Below are positions 8,093 to 16,419 of a stretch of DNA of 64,000 nucleotides, piece by piece. The stretch lies in the NCBI RefSeq assembly GCF_003045775.1, contig NZ_PXNS01000002.1:1-64000 (forward strand), given 5' to 3'. The translations under genes were made by a program, and so were the position numbers. The notes beneath the pieces were generated by a model. It searched no databases and was not told the origin of the DNA. It worked only from the letters and a program-made list of their open reading frames with translations. The stretch's first letter is position 1; each line of letters starts with the position of its first letter. Source of the DNA: Halomonas litopenaei (lineage in GTDB: Bacteria > Pseudomonadota > Gammaproteobacteria > Pseudomonadales > Halomonadaceae).

Positions 8093-10333
8093 TCATGGGC
8101 GATCCAGCAGCGTGCCTGCGGTTTGCAAGGCACCTTCCAAGTCGAGAAACCGCGAGGCAAACTCACTGCACAGTAGTTCCTCGGGGAGATATTCATCGTA
8201 CTTCTCGTTGATCTTGTTCTCCGCCACTGTGGCCAGTTCCACCGCCGACGTCGGCGGGTGAGCGACAGCGTGCTCCAGTCCTCGCCGCACCATGTCGCTA
8301 TCGCTTTTCTGGACCGTGACGGCGATCCCTTCTCGTTCGGCCGTCAAGCCACAGCGACGCAGTAGCAGCGCCAGGGTATTGAGCACCTGATCGCTCTGCC
8401 AGGGTAGCAGCAGTGTCTGGTCCGCCTCCTGCACGATCGGAGTGGTTTCGAGCTGAGCATCACGAAAGAACGCACCGCCTTGGGCAAACAATCGCGCGGC
8501 CCCACGGTTGAGGAAACTGGGCGTCAGACCCTCAATATAGAGTGTCCGCATGCGCTCGCGGATCTCTCGCCGGATCAAGCCGGCATTGCCGCCGAAGAGC
8601 GGCAGGATGCCACCCGCGGAAGGCACCAGGGAAATCGCCTTGCGGTCGGCATCGATGTCTTGGATCAGCCAGCGTCTGCCGGCGAACACCAGCAAGCCGC
8701 CGGTCTCGATAGGGGAGTCAATCGGCAGCTTCCCGATGATCTTGGCGCCATGATAGAGCGTGTACTCCTCCGGGGCGGAGAAGGCCGCATAGAAGCCGTA
8801 ATGGTTGACCAGGCGCTCACCAACCGGGCCATGTAGCAAGAGCCCATCCGTGGACTGGACCAGCAACTCGTGCGTTCCCATGGCACGCAGTAGGGCCGTG
8901 AATTGCGCCTGGCTCAACTGGCGGAAAGGCCCCGACTTGATTAGTGAGCGCCACAAGTCGCCCGCCGAGGCCCCGCCATACTGGGCAATCAGCGACATGA
9001 CCTGCTGGATCAGTGTCGAGAGATGCAGGTAACCGCTGGGAGGCGGCTCACACCACCCCTCGACCAAAAGTTCGACCATAGCCGCGGCCTGATACACCCC
9101 CGGGCGTAGGCGATCCAGGAAGGGGGTGTGAGGGGACAGGCTCGATTCGGTGACATAGAGCCGCAGCACGGCCGGATCTCCCCGTCGCCCGGAACGCCCC
9201 AGACGCTGACGCAGGCTGGCCACCTGATGGGGCGGGCCAATCTGCGCGATACTGGCGACGCTGCCGATATCCACGCCCATCTCGAGGGTCGAGGTACAGA
9301 CCACGCTCAGCGGCTTCCCCACTTTCAGCGATTGCTCGACGTGGTGCCGAAGATCCCGCGACAGCGAGCCATGATGGACGAAGAACTCCTCAGGGAGACG
9401 CTGCTCCTGGCTCTTGCGCCTGAGTAGCTCGGCATAGAGCTCCACGTCACGTTTGCGATTGGCAAAGATCAGGTTCGATTGCCCCCGCAAGTGCCGGAAC
9501 AAGTGATCACGGATGACCAGCTCGTCGCCATGGGTGACATCCTCGATCGGGACATCCTTGCCTTGTCGGCTCAGCGCCTCGGCCTCCTTGGCGGAGGTCT
9601 TGGGGGGCAGTCGCTCGTAGCCCCGCAACTGGACGTGTAAGGCCTGCTCGTCATGAGTCGAGACGATAGGGATGACGGCTTCCCCCTCTCCCGGCCGCAG
9701 TTCGTTCGCGGCGAGTGACATGTCCCCCAAGGTGGCACTGAGCCCGACACGAGGGATACGTCGTTGCAGGACAACCTCCAGGCGATTCATCTGGGACTGC
9801 AGCTGGACCCCGCGCTCGGTGCCGATGAAGGCATGCCATTCATCGATGATGATCTGTCGCAGCCCGCCAAACAACCGGGCGATCTCGGTTCCCCGCCGAA
9901 CGAATAGCGCCTCGAGCGACTCAGGGGTAATGAGCAGCACTCCCCCCGGCGTCTTGCCAAAACGGGTCTTGCGGCTGGCCGAGACATCGCCGTGCCAAGG
10001 CGTCAGCGCCAGGTCAGTGCCCTCGGTCAGCAGCTCCAGCCGGCCGAACTGGTCATTGATCAGGGCCTTGAGGGGCGCCACATAGAGCAGCAGAGGTGCC
10101 GGGGCCTGACCCGCATCACGGGCCTGGAGTAAGCCGGTCAGTGCGGGGAAGAAGGCCGCCTCCGTCTTGCCGGAGGCCGTGGCGGCGCCAATTAGCACAT
10201 CCTGCTCACCCGCCAGCACGACCGGAATGGCCTGCTCCTGCACGTCGCGCAGGTGTTCCCACTGTTGGCGCCATATCCAGCGCTGGATGTGAGGGTCTAG
10301 CAGCGAGTAACTGCTGGAGGCGGCTTCGCTCAT
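8093..10333 (-). CDS. Lhr/BrxHI-like SF2 DEAD/DEAH helicase
   Basis: 746-residue superfamily 2 helicase. Motif I ATASGKT (51-57), motif II DEWH (164-167), motif III SAT (199-201), motif V TSTLEMGVDIG (347-357) and motif VI QRLGRSGRRG (376-385) are all present, so ATPase and translocase activity is likely. A long C-terminal region (about 400-746) resembles the Lhr-type extension. It is the last gene of a minus-strand operon, starting 12 bases after the BrxD-like gene. BrxHI, a helicase of this type, accompanies BrxD in some BREX systems, which suggests a DNA-processing defence role. No methylase or PglZ is nearby. Confidence 0.85.
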   Translation of the reverse strand: MSEAASSSYSLLDPHIQRWIWRQQWEHLRDVQEQAIPVVLAGEQDVLIGAATASGKTEAAFFPALTGLLQARDAGQAPAPLLLYVAPLKALINDQFGRLELLTEGTDLALTPWHGDVSASRKTRFGKTPGGVLLITPESLEALFVRRGTEIARLFGGLRQIIIDEWHAFIGTERGVQLQSQMNRLEVVLQRRIPRVGLSATLGDMSLAANELRPGEGEAVIPIVSTHDEQALHVQLRGYERLPPKTSAKEAEALSRQGKDVPIEDVTHGDELVIRDHLFRHLRGQSNLIFANRKRDVELYAELLRRKSQEQRLPEEFFVHHGSLSRDLRHHVEQSLKVGKPLSVVCTSTLEMGVDIGSVASIAQIGPPHQVASLRQRLGRSGRRGDPAVLRLYVTESSLSPHTPFLDRLRPGVYQAAAMVELLVEGWCEPPPSGYLHLSTLIQQVMSLIAQYGGASAGDLWRSLIKSGPFRQLSQAQFTALLRAMGTHELLVQSTDGLLLHGPVGERLVNHYGFYAAFSAPEEYTLYHGAKIIGKLPIDSPIETGGLLVFAGRRWLIQDIDADRKAISLVPSAGGILPLFGGNAGLIRREIRERMRTLYIEGLTPSFLNRGAARLFAQGGAFFRDAQLETTPIVQEADQTLLLPWQSDQVLNTLALLLRRCGLTAEREGIAVTVQKSDSDMVRRGLEHAVAHPPTSAVELATVAENKINEKYDEYLPEELLCSEFASRFLDLEGALQTAGTLLDRP

Positions 10334-10345
10334 GCCCTGTCTTCC

Positions 10346-11722
10346 CTACAACTTGAATGTCGCAAAGCTGTCGTCGTCATCGTCATCCCTCTGCCCGGCA
10401 TGCGCGGGGGAAGCCGCCGGCGCTGGGGGCGCCTCAGCTGACGGTGAGCCACTTTGCGATGAAGGTGCCTCGGGGATCTGGTCGGGCGACTCCGGCGCCA
10501 CCTCCACCCGATTGATCAGGCTGTCCCAGCGGACACCGGGATTCTGCTCGAGCAAGGAGAGGAACTGGGTGAACTCCTTTACCGAGTTGCGAGGCGTCTT
10601 GAAGTAGGCGTCACCGATCTGGTTGTGGCAGTGGTCGAGGAAGGCCTCGAGCCCCTCGTCGGGCAGCAGGTCCTGGCCGGACTCTCCACGGGCGAACACC
10701 CGGCGAATGTTGAGCAGCAGCAGGTAGAGATCTTCCTGGGTGAGGTTGGTGAGACGAATCACCGGCCCGGAGAGATCCACCAGCCCGTCCCGGGCGAAGC
10801 GGTTCTCGGCCAGACGCGACTGGAGCGCTTCGTAACTGTACAGCCCCCGGCGAGGGTCCATGAGGAACTCGGGGGTCCCGCCGAACATCACACCCAGTCC
10901 TTCGGTACTGCCCTGCAGGGCGTCGTTGACGATGCCGAGAATCTGCTCGTAGTTGGCGTTGCGGGCCTGGCTATTGGAGAGCTTGTAGAGGTTGACCATC
11001 TCATCCAAGGTGACCAGCAGCCCCTCGAAGCCCGCCAGGCGCACGAACCGGGCCATCAGCTTCAGGCTCTGGTAGACGTTAGCATCGTCGATAATGGTCC
11101 GCACCCCCAGCGCCTGACGCGCCTCGGTCTTGGTGCTGAACTCCCCGCGCAACCACTGGGTCGCCGCCTGCTGCAGTTCGACATTGCCGGTGTCATGGCC
11201 GCGCCAGTAGGCTTGTACCACTTCGGCGAAGGCATAGCCGCCGTGCATCTCCATTAGGCTGTCGAGGCCTTCCTTGATCGCCGCCTCGGGACTGATGCCC
11301 GCTTGGTCGGCCCGCTGCAGGGCCAGGGTGACGAAGCGCTCGGTGACACTCGCCAAGGCTCCGCCGTCAGGCTTTGACCTGGTCGCCATGTTGCGCATCA
11401 GCATGGCGTACAGGGCCCTCCCCTGACCGCCGGTGGCATGAAGGCGCCGATCGGGGGAAAGGTCGGCCGACACCGTCACCAGTTTCTTCTCCCGGGCGAT
11501 CGCCCCCACCAGATTCAGGAAGAAGGTCTTACCCGACCCGTACTCACCGATAATGAAGCGGACTGCCGATCCCCCATCAGCGAGGGTGGCGATGTCTGCA
11601 ATCAAAGCCTTGAGTTCGGCCGCTCGTCCGACCTGGATATGCTGCTGCCCAACACGGGGTACAACCCCTGTCCGCAGGGAATTCAGGATCGCTTGCCTTT
11701 CTCGTTCGCGTAGTCGACTCAC
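10346..11722 (-). CDS. BrxD-like (DUF2791) P-loop ATP-binding protein
   Basis: 458 residues from a GTG start at 11722. The frame is open further upstream, but this GTG overlaps the upstream stop by 4 bp (GTGA) and follows a GGAGG ribosome binding site. Walker A is GEYGSGKT (59-66) and Walker B LLVTLDE (235-241). The sequence VGRAAELKAL, DLSPDRRLHATGGQG and MRNMATRSKP, and later MFGGTPEFLMDPRRGLYSY, are characteristic of the BrxD/DUF2791 family as I know it. The C-terminus is a Pro/Ala/Ser-rich linker ending in an acidic DDDDDD tail, which may bind partners. It lies between the TerB protein and the helicase. Confidence 0.85.
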   Translation of the reverse strand: MSRLRERERQAILNSLRTGVVPRVGQQHIQVGRAAELKALIADIATLADGGSAVRFIIGEYGSGKTFFLNLVGAIAREKKLVTVSADLSPDRRLHATGGQGRALYAMLMRNMATRSKPDGGALASVTERFVTLALQRADQAGISPEAAIKEGLDSLMEMHGGYAFAEVVQAYWRGHDTGNVELQQAATQWLRGEFSTKTEARQALGVRTIIDDANVYQSLKLMARFVRLAGFEGLLVTLDEMVNLYKLSNSQARNANYEQILGIVNDALQGSTEGLGVMFGGTPEFLMDPRRGLYSYEALQSRLAENRFARDGLVDLSGPVIRLTNLTQEDLYLLLLNIRRVFARGESGQDLLPDEGLEAFLDHCHNQIGDAYFKTPRNSVKEFTQFLSLLEQNPGVRWDSLINRVEVAPESPDQIPEAPSSQSGSPSAEAPPAPAASPAHAGQRDDDDDDSFATFKL

Positions 11723-14073
11723 CCTCGCATCTCCTCCAGTATATCTAAGTCCACCACTAGCGCCCCATCGGCCTCCTCGACAACCGGGCAATCGGTCATC
11801 TCGAAAGCGGTCTCGTTGATCAGGTCCAGTGCGCCAGCTAGCATCAACTTAAGTTCTGCAGCTTTGGCTTCTGCTTCTCCACGAGGTAGCCCGTCCGCTT
11901 GTTGGGCGATCGTCTCCAGGAGGGAACGATGCGAAGCATCAAGCCCACCCAAAGCCCCGCTCGATGCGTTATCAACCGTCGCATCGGAGGCATCGTCCTT
12001 CGCTGTCTGGGGCTCCTTAGTAACGGGTGCGGCCGTCCTGTCACCCTCGTCCGATGAAGCTTGTTCACCGAAAATCCCCTGCAGCACATCGGAAATGTGC
12101 TCGGTTTCCTGGCGCTTGTGATGTATGGCCGCCGCATCCAGGGGCTTACGATCTGATGACGCAGCGGCCGGCTCAGGTGCAGGAGTAGGAATACGGAACC
12201 CCTTCGAGCTGCCGTTGGCAGGTCGCACTAAGGTGGGTTCGGCCATCGCCGAGTGGATTTGCGAATACAAGGCCTCGGGATCCCGGCCCAGCAGGCTAGC
12301 GGTGCGCCTGAGCTTCTTGAGCTCGTGGGAATCGACGACACCGTCTGCACTGGCTAGCCTCACCAGCACCCGCTCGAGCTCGGCTCTATCCTCATGGCTC
12401 ATGCCCTCCACCCGCTGGCGCATACCGGCGAGTGTCGACTTCCGTCCCATGCCCCAGAAGAAATAGGCCTTGAGATGTTGGATCTCCAAGGGCGTCAGCG
12501 ACTCGAAGTCGCCGAGGAACTCATGGATGACGGCGGTATGCCGATCGCCCAGAGTGTCGGCTTGCCCGTACAGTACAAAGCCCGCGAGCCGCATGACCAC
12601 GGCAACGTGCTCGAAAGCCTCACTCGGAGGAAGCTCGCTCCCCCGCTCAACGGAAAAGAGAATGCAGTCGCCTTCTGGGTCGGGCACAGCACCGGTGTAG
12701 CGTGCATCCGGCTCTATGCCGATGCCGGAATGTTCCAATAAACCGGCTAGTCCCCGCATGTTCTTTGCGGTCGGCTTGCTGTCGCGGGTCGAAGCCTCGC
12801 CTAGAGTCAGCTCGGAAAAGGGCACGCGACAGAAGGCCTGCCCATTCAGCCGCTGTCTTAGCGCGTCCTCCAGTGTTGCCACGTCTGCGGATTTTCTCTC
12901 GGCGGCCAGCGGTGCGGGCAGCAACGAGAGGGCTTCGAGACTGTCCTTGCGTTCAGGGTGGCGCCCAATGAAACGGCTGTAGGCAGCCAGCTGCTCGCAA
13001 CATGTGTCGATCAACGCGGCCAGTTTTTTGGTGGGGCCCTTCAGGATGGATATGTTAGGCAGTTCCAGGGGCTCGGAAACATGCCTAAGCCCAGGGCTGG
13101 CTGGATGGTATTCAGCCTTAATGAACGTCTTGTTCGGCTTCACGACGATCCCCTCGCCGTGACGCTGACGATAGAGGACCTTGAATAGCTCCCGGAGCTC
13201 CTCGGTGCACCGCTCGGCAGCTTTGCGTTTCCAGAACTGGAACTGCGAATCTTGCATGATCCATGCATATGCCCACTCGGGAGGGATAGGGCGTTGATTA
13301 ATCGAGAATATCCCTAAGTCAACCTGCAGGGAGAGAGGCACGTCGCGACTTTGCTCAGGCATTACAGGAGCTTTACCGGGCTGGTCCCGCGAGGTGCCCC
13401 GGACCCGAAGGAAATCGAGCAGTCCGCTCGCATATTCGCGGAAACTGCGACTATGGTCGTAGACGGTTAACAACCGTTCGATTTCGGCAATAAGCTCACG
13501 GTATTCCGCGTCATCGATCCCGGGAGACTGGGCGTCAATGAGCAAACGACGCTCCAATCCGTAAAAATAAAGAAACACGAACCCCATAGGAGCTTGGGGA
13601 TCGTCACGATCCGTGGCCAAGTACTGAAGGTATCCTGCTCTCGCCTCGGCTCCGATCTTATGATATTGCGGCCAGTAGCCAAGCTCGAGGCCCTGGGCAT
13701 CGGCGCTATGCCAGTCCACCGTCAGGTCGGGGTTGACCAAGGCGGGCTCGACGCTCAAGCCATTCCCGGCGGCAAGCCCGCTACCCACGAAGATGCGACC
13801 ACATGTAATCGTAATGCCGCACACAGTTTTGCTGGTTCCGGCCGGCACCCAGCAGCTTTGCGCGGTAACTTTCGCATTCGGCAAGGGATCGTCGTCCTCG
13901 TCATGTCGGCCATAGCGCACCTCGATGGTGAAGCGCGGCTTCGGATCTGAGCACTCCGGGGGAGATGAGCGAACCCTAGGGGGCCTGCTACCTCCATTAC
14001 GCGTCCCACCGAACAAGCGGCTTAAGAACCAGATCCCCACAATGGCGAGCATGATGAGCCATATCCCCTCCAC
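11719..14073 (-). CDS. membrane-anchored TerB-N/TerB/TerB-C protein
   Basis: 784 residues. The N-terminus (about 3-20, MEGIWLIMLAIVGIWFLSRL) is a single membrane anchor. A TerB_N-type region follows (about 100-400, including AEIERLLTVYDHSRSFREYA). A TerB-like helical metal-binding-type domain lies near 525-610 (ERVLVRLASADGVVDSHELK). A TerB_C domain ends the protein (LDASHRSLLETIA to VVDLDILEEM). Comparative work on Ter-domain systems links these domains to stress sensing and DNA processing. It is the first gene of the operon with the BrxD-like ATPase and helicase. I infer that it is the membrane-linked scaffold or sensor of the three-protein complex. Confidence 0.8.
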   Translation of the reverse strand: MEGIWLIMLAIVGIWFLSRLFGGTRNGGSRPPRVRSSPPECSDPKPRFTIEVRYGRHDEDDDPLPNAKVTAQSCWVPAGTSKTVCGITITCGRIFVGSGLAAGNGLSVEPALVNPDLTVDWHSADAQGLELGYWPQYHKIGAEARAGYLQYLATDRDDPQAPMGFVFLYFYGLERRLLIDAQSPGIDDAEYRELIAEIERLLTVYDHSRSFREYASGLLDFLRVRGTSRDQPGKAPVMPEQSRDVPLSLQVDLGIFSINQRPIPPEWAYAWIMQDSQFQFWKRKAAERCTEELRELFKVLYRQRHGEGIVVKPNKTFIKAEYHPASPGLRHVSEPLELPNISILKGPTKKLAALIDTCCEQLAAYSRFIGRHPERKDSLEALSLLPAPLAAERKSADVATLEDALRQRLNGQAFCRVPFSELTLGEASTRDSKPTAKNMRGLAGLLEHSGIGIEPDARYTGAVPDPEGDCILFSVERGSELPPSEAFEHVAVVMRLAGFVLYGQADTLGDRHTAVIHEFLGDFESLTPLEIQHLKAYFFWGMGRKSTLAGMRQRVEGMSHEDRAELERVLVRLASADGVVDSHELKKLRRTASLLGRDPEALYSQIHSAMAEPTLVRPANGSSKGFRIPTPAPEPAAASSDRKPLDAAAIHHKRQETEHISDVLQGIFGEQASSDEGDRTAAPVTKEPQTAKDDASDATVDNASSGALGGLDASHRSLLETIAQQADGLPRGEAEAKAAELKLMLAGALDLINETAFEMTDCPVVEEADGALVVDLDILEEMRG

Positions 14074-14672
14074 ACGCCTTCTCCCTGTTCGTTATCGGTC
14101 TCGTTTTACACACCAAAGCATCATTTATCTGATGTTACCACCAGCAATCGATGGACTGGCCTATGAGGCTGGCGGGAGGGCCTCCCGGCGGGCGGTACAG
14201 GCAGGGGCGGCTTCTGAAGGTAAGTGTGGCTGCACTGCTGGTCCAGATACTAGAAGTTGCCCCCGTCAGGTTCTCCAACGTGTCGTTGCCCGTGAAGCCG
14301 TCGCCGATGTGCATCCGAACCTGCACCACGGTGCTCCCGTTGAGCTGCCACACCAGGTGCGGTATCCAGATATCGGTGTTCTCGACGGGATTGGCATTAC
14401 TCTTGCATAGCAAGACGCTTGCCATATTGCCGGTCTTGGCCAGTGAGGCGATCAGTGGCGATTAGATCCGTGCCCCCCGACATTGCTGTAGTAAGGCCGA
14501 GTTGCCCCGGTGGCCGAATACCTCAAACGGCAAGATGCCTGGGGCCGCTCTTCAGCGTGACCAGGCGCCGCCATTAGTTTTCTCGGCGGCGGTCGAGGCG
14601 TCAACTTTGGTGATGCAGGAGAGCTGGCGCTTGGAGTAGAGGCCTCTCCTGAAAAAAACATGAAGCGTTGGT
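14074..14672. other. decayed or non-coding stretch upstream of TerB gene
   Basis: The longest frames (14,135-14,425 minus; 14,452-14,688 minus) match no family I know and lack good ribosome binding sites. A short inverted repeat CGGGAGG-G-CCTCCCG occurs near 14,172-14,186. The TerB operon promoter should lie at the left end, near 14,080-14,130, where the sequence is AT-richer. Confidence 0.4.
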
Positions 14673-14704
14673 ATGCCAGGACTGCCATAAGGCAGTCCTG
14701 GCAT
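14673..14704 (-). terminator. perfect 14-bp hairpin beside radC remnant
   Basis: ATGCCAGGACTGCC (14673-14686) and GGCAGTCCTGGCAT (14691-14704) are exact complements with an ATAA loop. No T-run follows on either strand. It lies just past the stop of the minus-strand radC fragment, so it may have been its terminator. Confidence 0.5.
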
Positions 14705-14722
14705 TATGTGGCTCCATGAGAA

Positions 14723-14866
14723 TCACAGGTATCCCAGCTCCGCAAAGGACCCACACCCTTCGCTACCCACCACAATGAGGTCGATGACCCGGATCTCCAC
14801 CAGTCCGAGGGCTTCCTTCATGTGTTGTCTCAGGATCATGAACGCCGGGGGCACTCCTGAGCCGGT
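14723..14866 (-). pseudogene. radC: remnant of RadC/JAB-domain DNA-repair-like gene (C-terminus)
   Basis: The last 45 or so residues of this frame, HMKEALGLVEIRVIDLIVVG followed by SFAELGYL, match the C-terminal end of RadC-type proteins (pattern LKEAL.L..IRVLDH.IVG, then VSFAERG.L). The expected metal motif HNHPSGDP reads SNTGSGVPP, so the JAMM histidines are lost. Nothing upstream in frame resembles RadC. Accessory radC copies are frequent on genomic islands, which fits this setting. Confidence 0.6.
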
Positions 14867-14941
14867 GTTCGAGCAGACAGGTTCACAGCGTTTGATTCTC
14901 GATGACCGCCACTTCAACACCATCGTCAAGGAGGCACGACC

Positions 14942-15136
14942 ATGACTCAACTGACACCGGATACCCAGGCCATGCTCGACTGCCTCCGTGATGCAGCCTC
15001 CGAGACTTTGGAGCGTAAACGGCGTCTGGGCCAGTACGCTGTGATTTGGCAGGACGGTAAACCCACGCTGGTGGGCGATGATGCACCGAACCAAACGGTG
15101 GATGGCCTGGATGAGCAGGGCCGGGAGTCGAACTGA
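14942..15136 (+). CDS. small hypothetical protein, 64 aa
   Basis: ATG 14942 follows a strong AAGGAGG ribosome binding site about 9 bases upstream. It overlaps by ATGA with the end of an open frame whose last residues read LILDDRHFNTIVKEARP, so translational coupling is possible. The product (MTQLTPDTQAMLDCLRDAA, then ETLERKRRLGQYAVIWQDGK) has the look of a folded alpha/beta peptide and not of random sequence. I do not recognise a family. The upstream frame may be the tail of a lost partner gene. Confidence 0.45.
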   Translation: MTQLTPDTQAMLDCLRDAASETLERKRRLGQYAVIWQDGKPTLVGDDAPNQTVDGLDEQGRESN

Positions 15137-15657
15137 GATCCCTGCGAGAGGGGTAAACCGTAGCTCGCCCATGAATATACTACGGCCAAGGGCCTGCGCA
15201 GCATGATTGATGTCAGCCAGGAGCGGGTGATCGATCGTGGCCTGAAGGGGGCTGCCGAGTTGCGGGGGGCACTGACGGTCGCCATGGACTCAGCGAGTCC
15301 ATCGCGATGGTTCATTGCCACGCGGCATGTAAGCGGCGTAGCTCTCCTGCGGGTGGCATCTGCCTGTTCGGTGAAGATCTCGACATGGCCGGGCATGCGC
15401 GTCATTCAAGTCTCGGCGTTTAACGAGGTGTCATGACTACTTGGACGATGTTGTCGGGTGAGGCCTCCTTGGGCGCCAGACTCGAGCGGCTTTCTCCCGC
15501 CGGCGGCACGGCGAACCAGCAGGCATTCTCAGTCTCGGCGAAGCTTGAGAAAGGCGCCTCCCGCATTGGTATCACCGGTCACATGCTAAAAGCACCATCC
15601 GAGACGGGTAGTGATTGAAGTGGTCCAATTGGAGCGGATATCTCAATAATCCCCATA
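15137..15657. other. no recognised gene
   Basis: Two short plus-strand frames (15,203-15,436 and 15,433-15,618) overlap by ATGA but have no family resemblance and no clear start signals. I treat the stretch as decayed island sequence. Confidence 0.35.
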
Positions 15658-15678
15658 ATGGAGGCCACGGAGGTGTTT

Positions 15679-16011
15679 ATGGCACACCTATTTATCTACG
15701 GGACCTTGGGGCCGGGCGGACCCAACGAACATGTCATGCAGGCCATCGGCGGCCATTGGCAACCGGGCAGCATCAAGGGACGGCTGCACCAGGCGGGTTG
15801 GGGCGCCGAGATGGGCTTCCCTGGCCTGGTGCTGGATGACGCCGGCGACGATATCCAAGGCCACGTCTTCGTGTCCGACGCACTACCGGAACACAGGGCG
15901 GCCCTGGACGAGTTTGAGGGGCCCGAGTACCAACGTACCCCAGTCACCGTCAGCCTCGATGATGGCGGTAGGGTCGAGGCCTACGTCTACGCCCTGCGCA
16001 GAGAGGCCTGA
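15679..16011 (+). CDS. gamma-glutamylcyclotransferase-like (AIG2/GGCT) protein
   Basis: 110 residues starting at ATG 15679, chosen because GGAGGT lies 5 bases upstream; an in-frame ATG at 15658 has no such site. The N-terminal LFIYGTLGPGGPNEHV is the substrate-binding YGTL/YGSN loop of the GGCT fold. DEFEGPEYQRTPV supplies the conserved catalytic Glu region before the YxR element. Members cyclise gamma-glutamyl compounds to 5-oxoproline or act on gamma-glutamylamines. Its exact substrate is unknown. It stands alone. Confidence 0.85.
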   Translation: MAHLFIYGTLGPGGPNEHVMQAIGGHWQPGSIKGRLHQAGWGAEMGFPGLVLDDAGDDIQGHVFVSDALPEHRAALDEFEGPEYQRTPVTVSLDDGGRVEAYVYALRREA

Positions 16012-16244
16012 CGAGGGGGCTGATCTCACCCCGCGGTGGTGTGGAAAGGCGCGTCAAACCGGCCTGGTGGTGATCATTTCCCGTACCGCAAGATCACCGG
16101 CTATCGAAATACGTGTGGCGAGCTTTTCGCATTGGCGGTGGATCACTTACCAGTGAAAGGTCTGTGAAATACCATCCTCGCTCGCCGCCGATGCCATAGT
16201 CCAAGCTGTACATCAGATGCCATCAAGCTAACCGATCCCGGGCC

Positions 16245-16310
16245 GCGAGTGCGGCTTTCTGCGCGAGTGCAGCTTTCTACGCGAGCGCTGCTTCCTACTA
16301 AGTGCAGCTT
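16245..16310. repeat. 18-bp period tandem repeat, about 3.5 copies
   Basis: Copies GCGAGTGCGGCTTTCT (16245), GCGAGTGCAGCTTTCT (16263) and GCGAGCGCTGCTTCCT (16281) are spaced exactly 18 bases apart, followed by AGTGCAGCTT at 16301. The surrounding 16,012-16,419 has no recognised gene. Confidence 0.6.
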
Positions 16311-16419
16311 GAGACTGAGATGCTGCTGCGGCCCGGCAGGGTCGTCGCGGTGAGTCAGGCCTACCCTGGCGATGGTAGGGCTGCTTCAGGTCCGCGCGGG
16401 TATCTCTTGGCTACTGCCT

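Noticed and set aside
15203-15618. Two short plus-strand frames overlapping by ATGA
   Set aside because: The overlap is suggestive, but neither product looks like a folded protein and start signals are weak.
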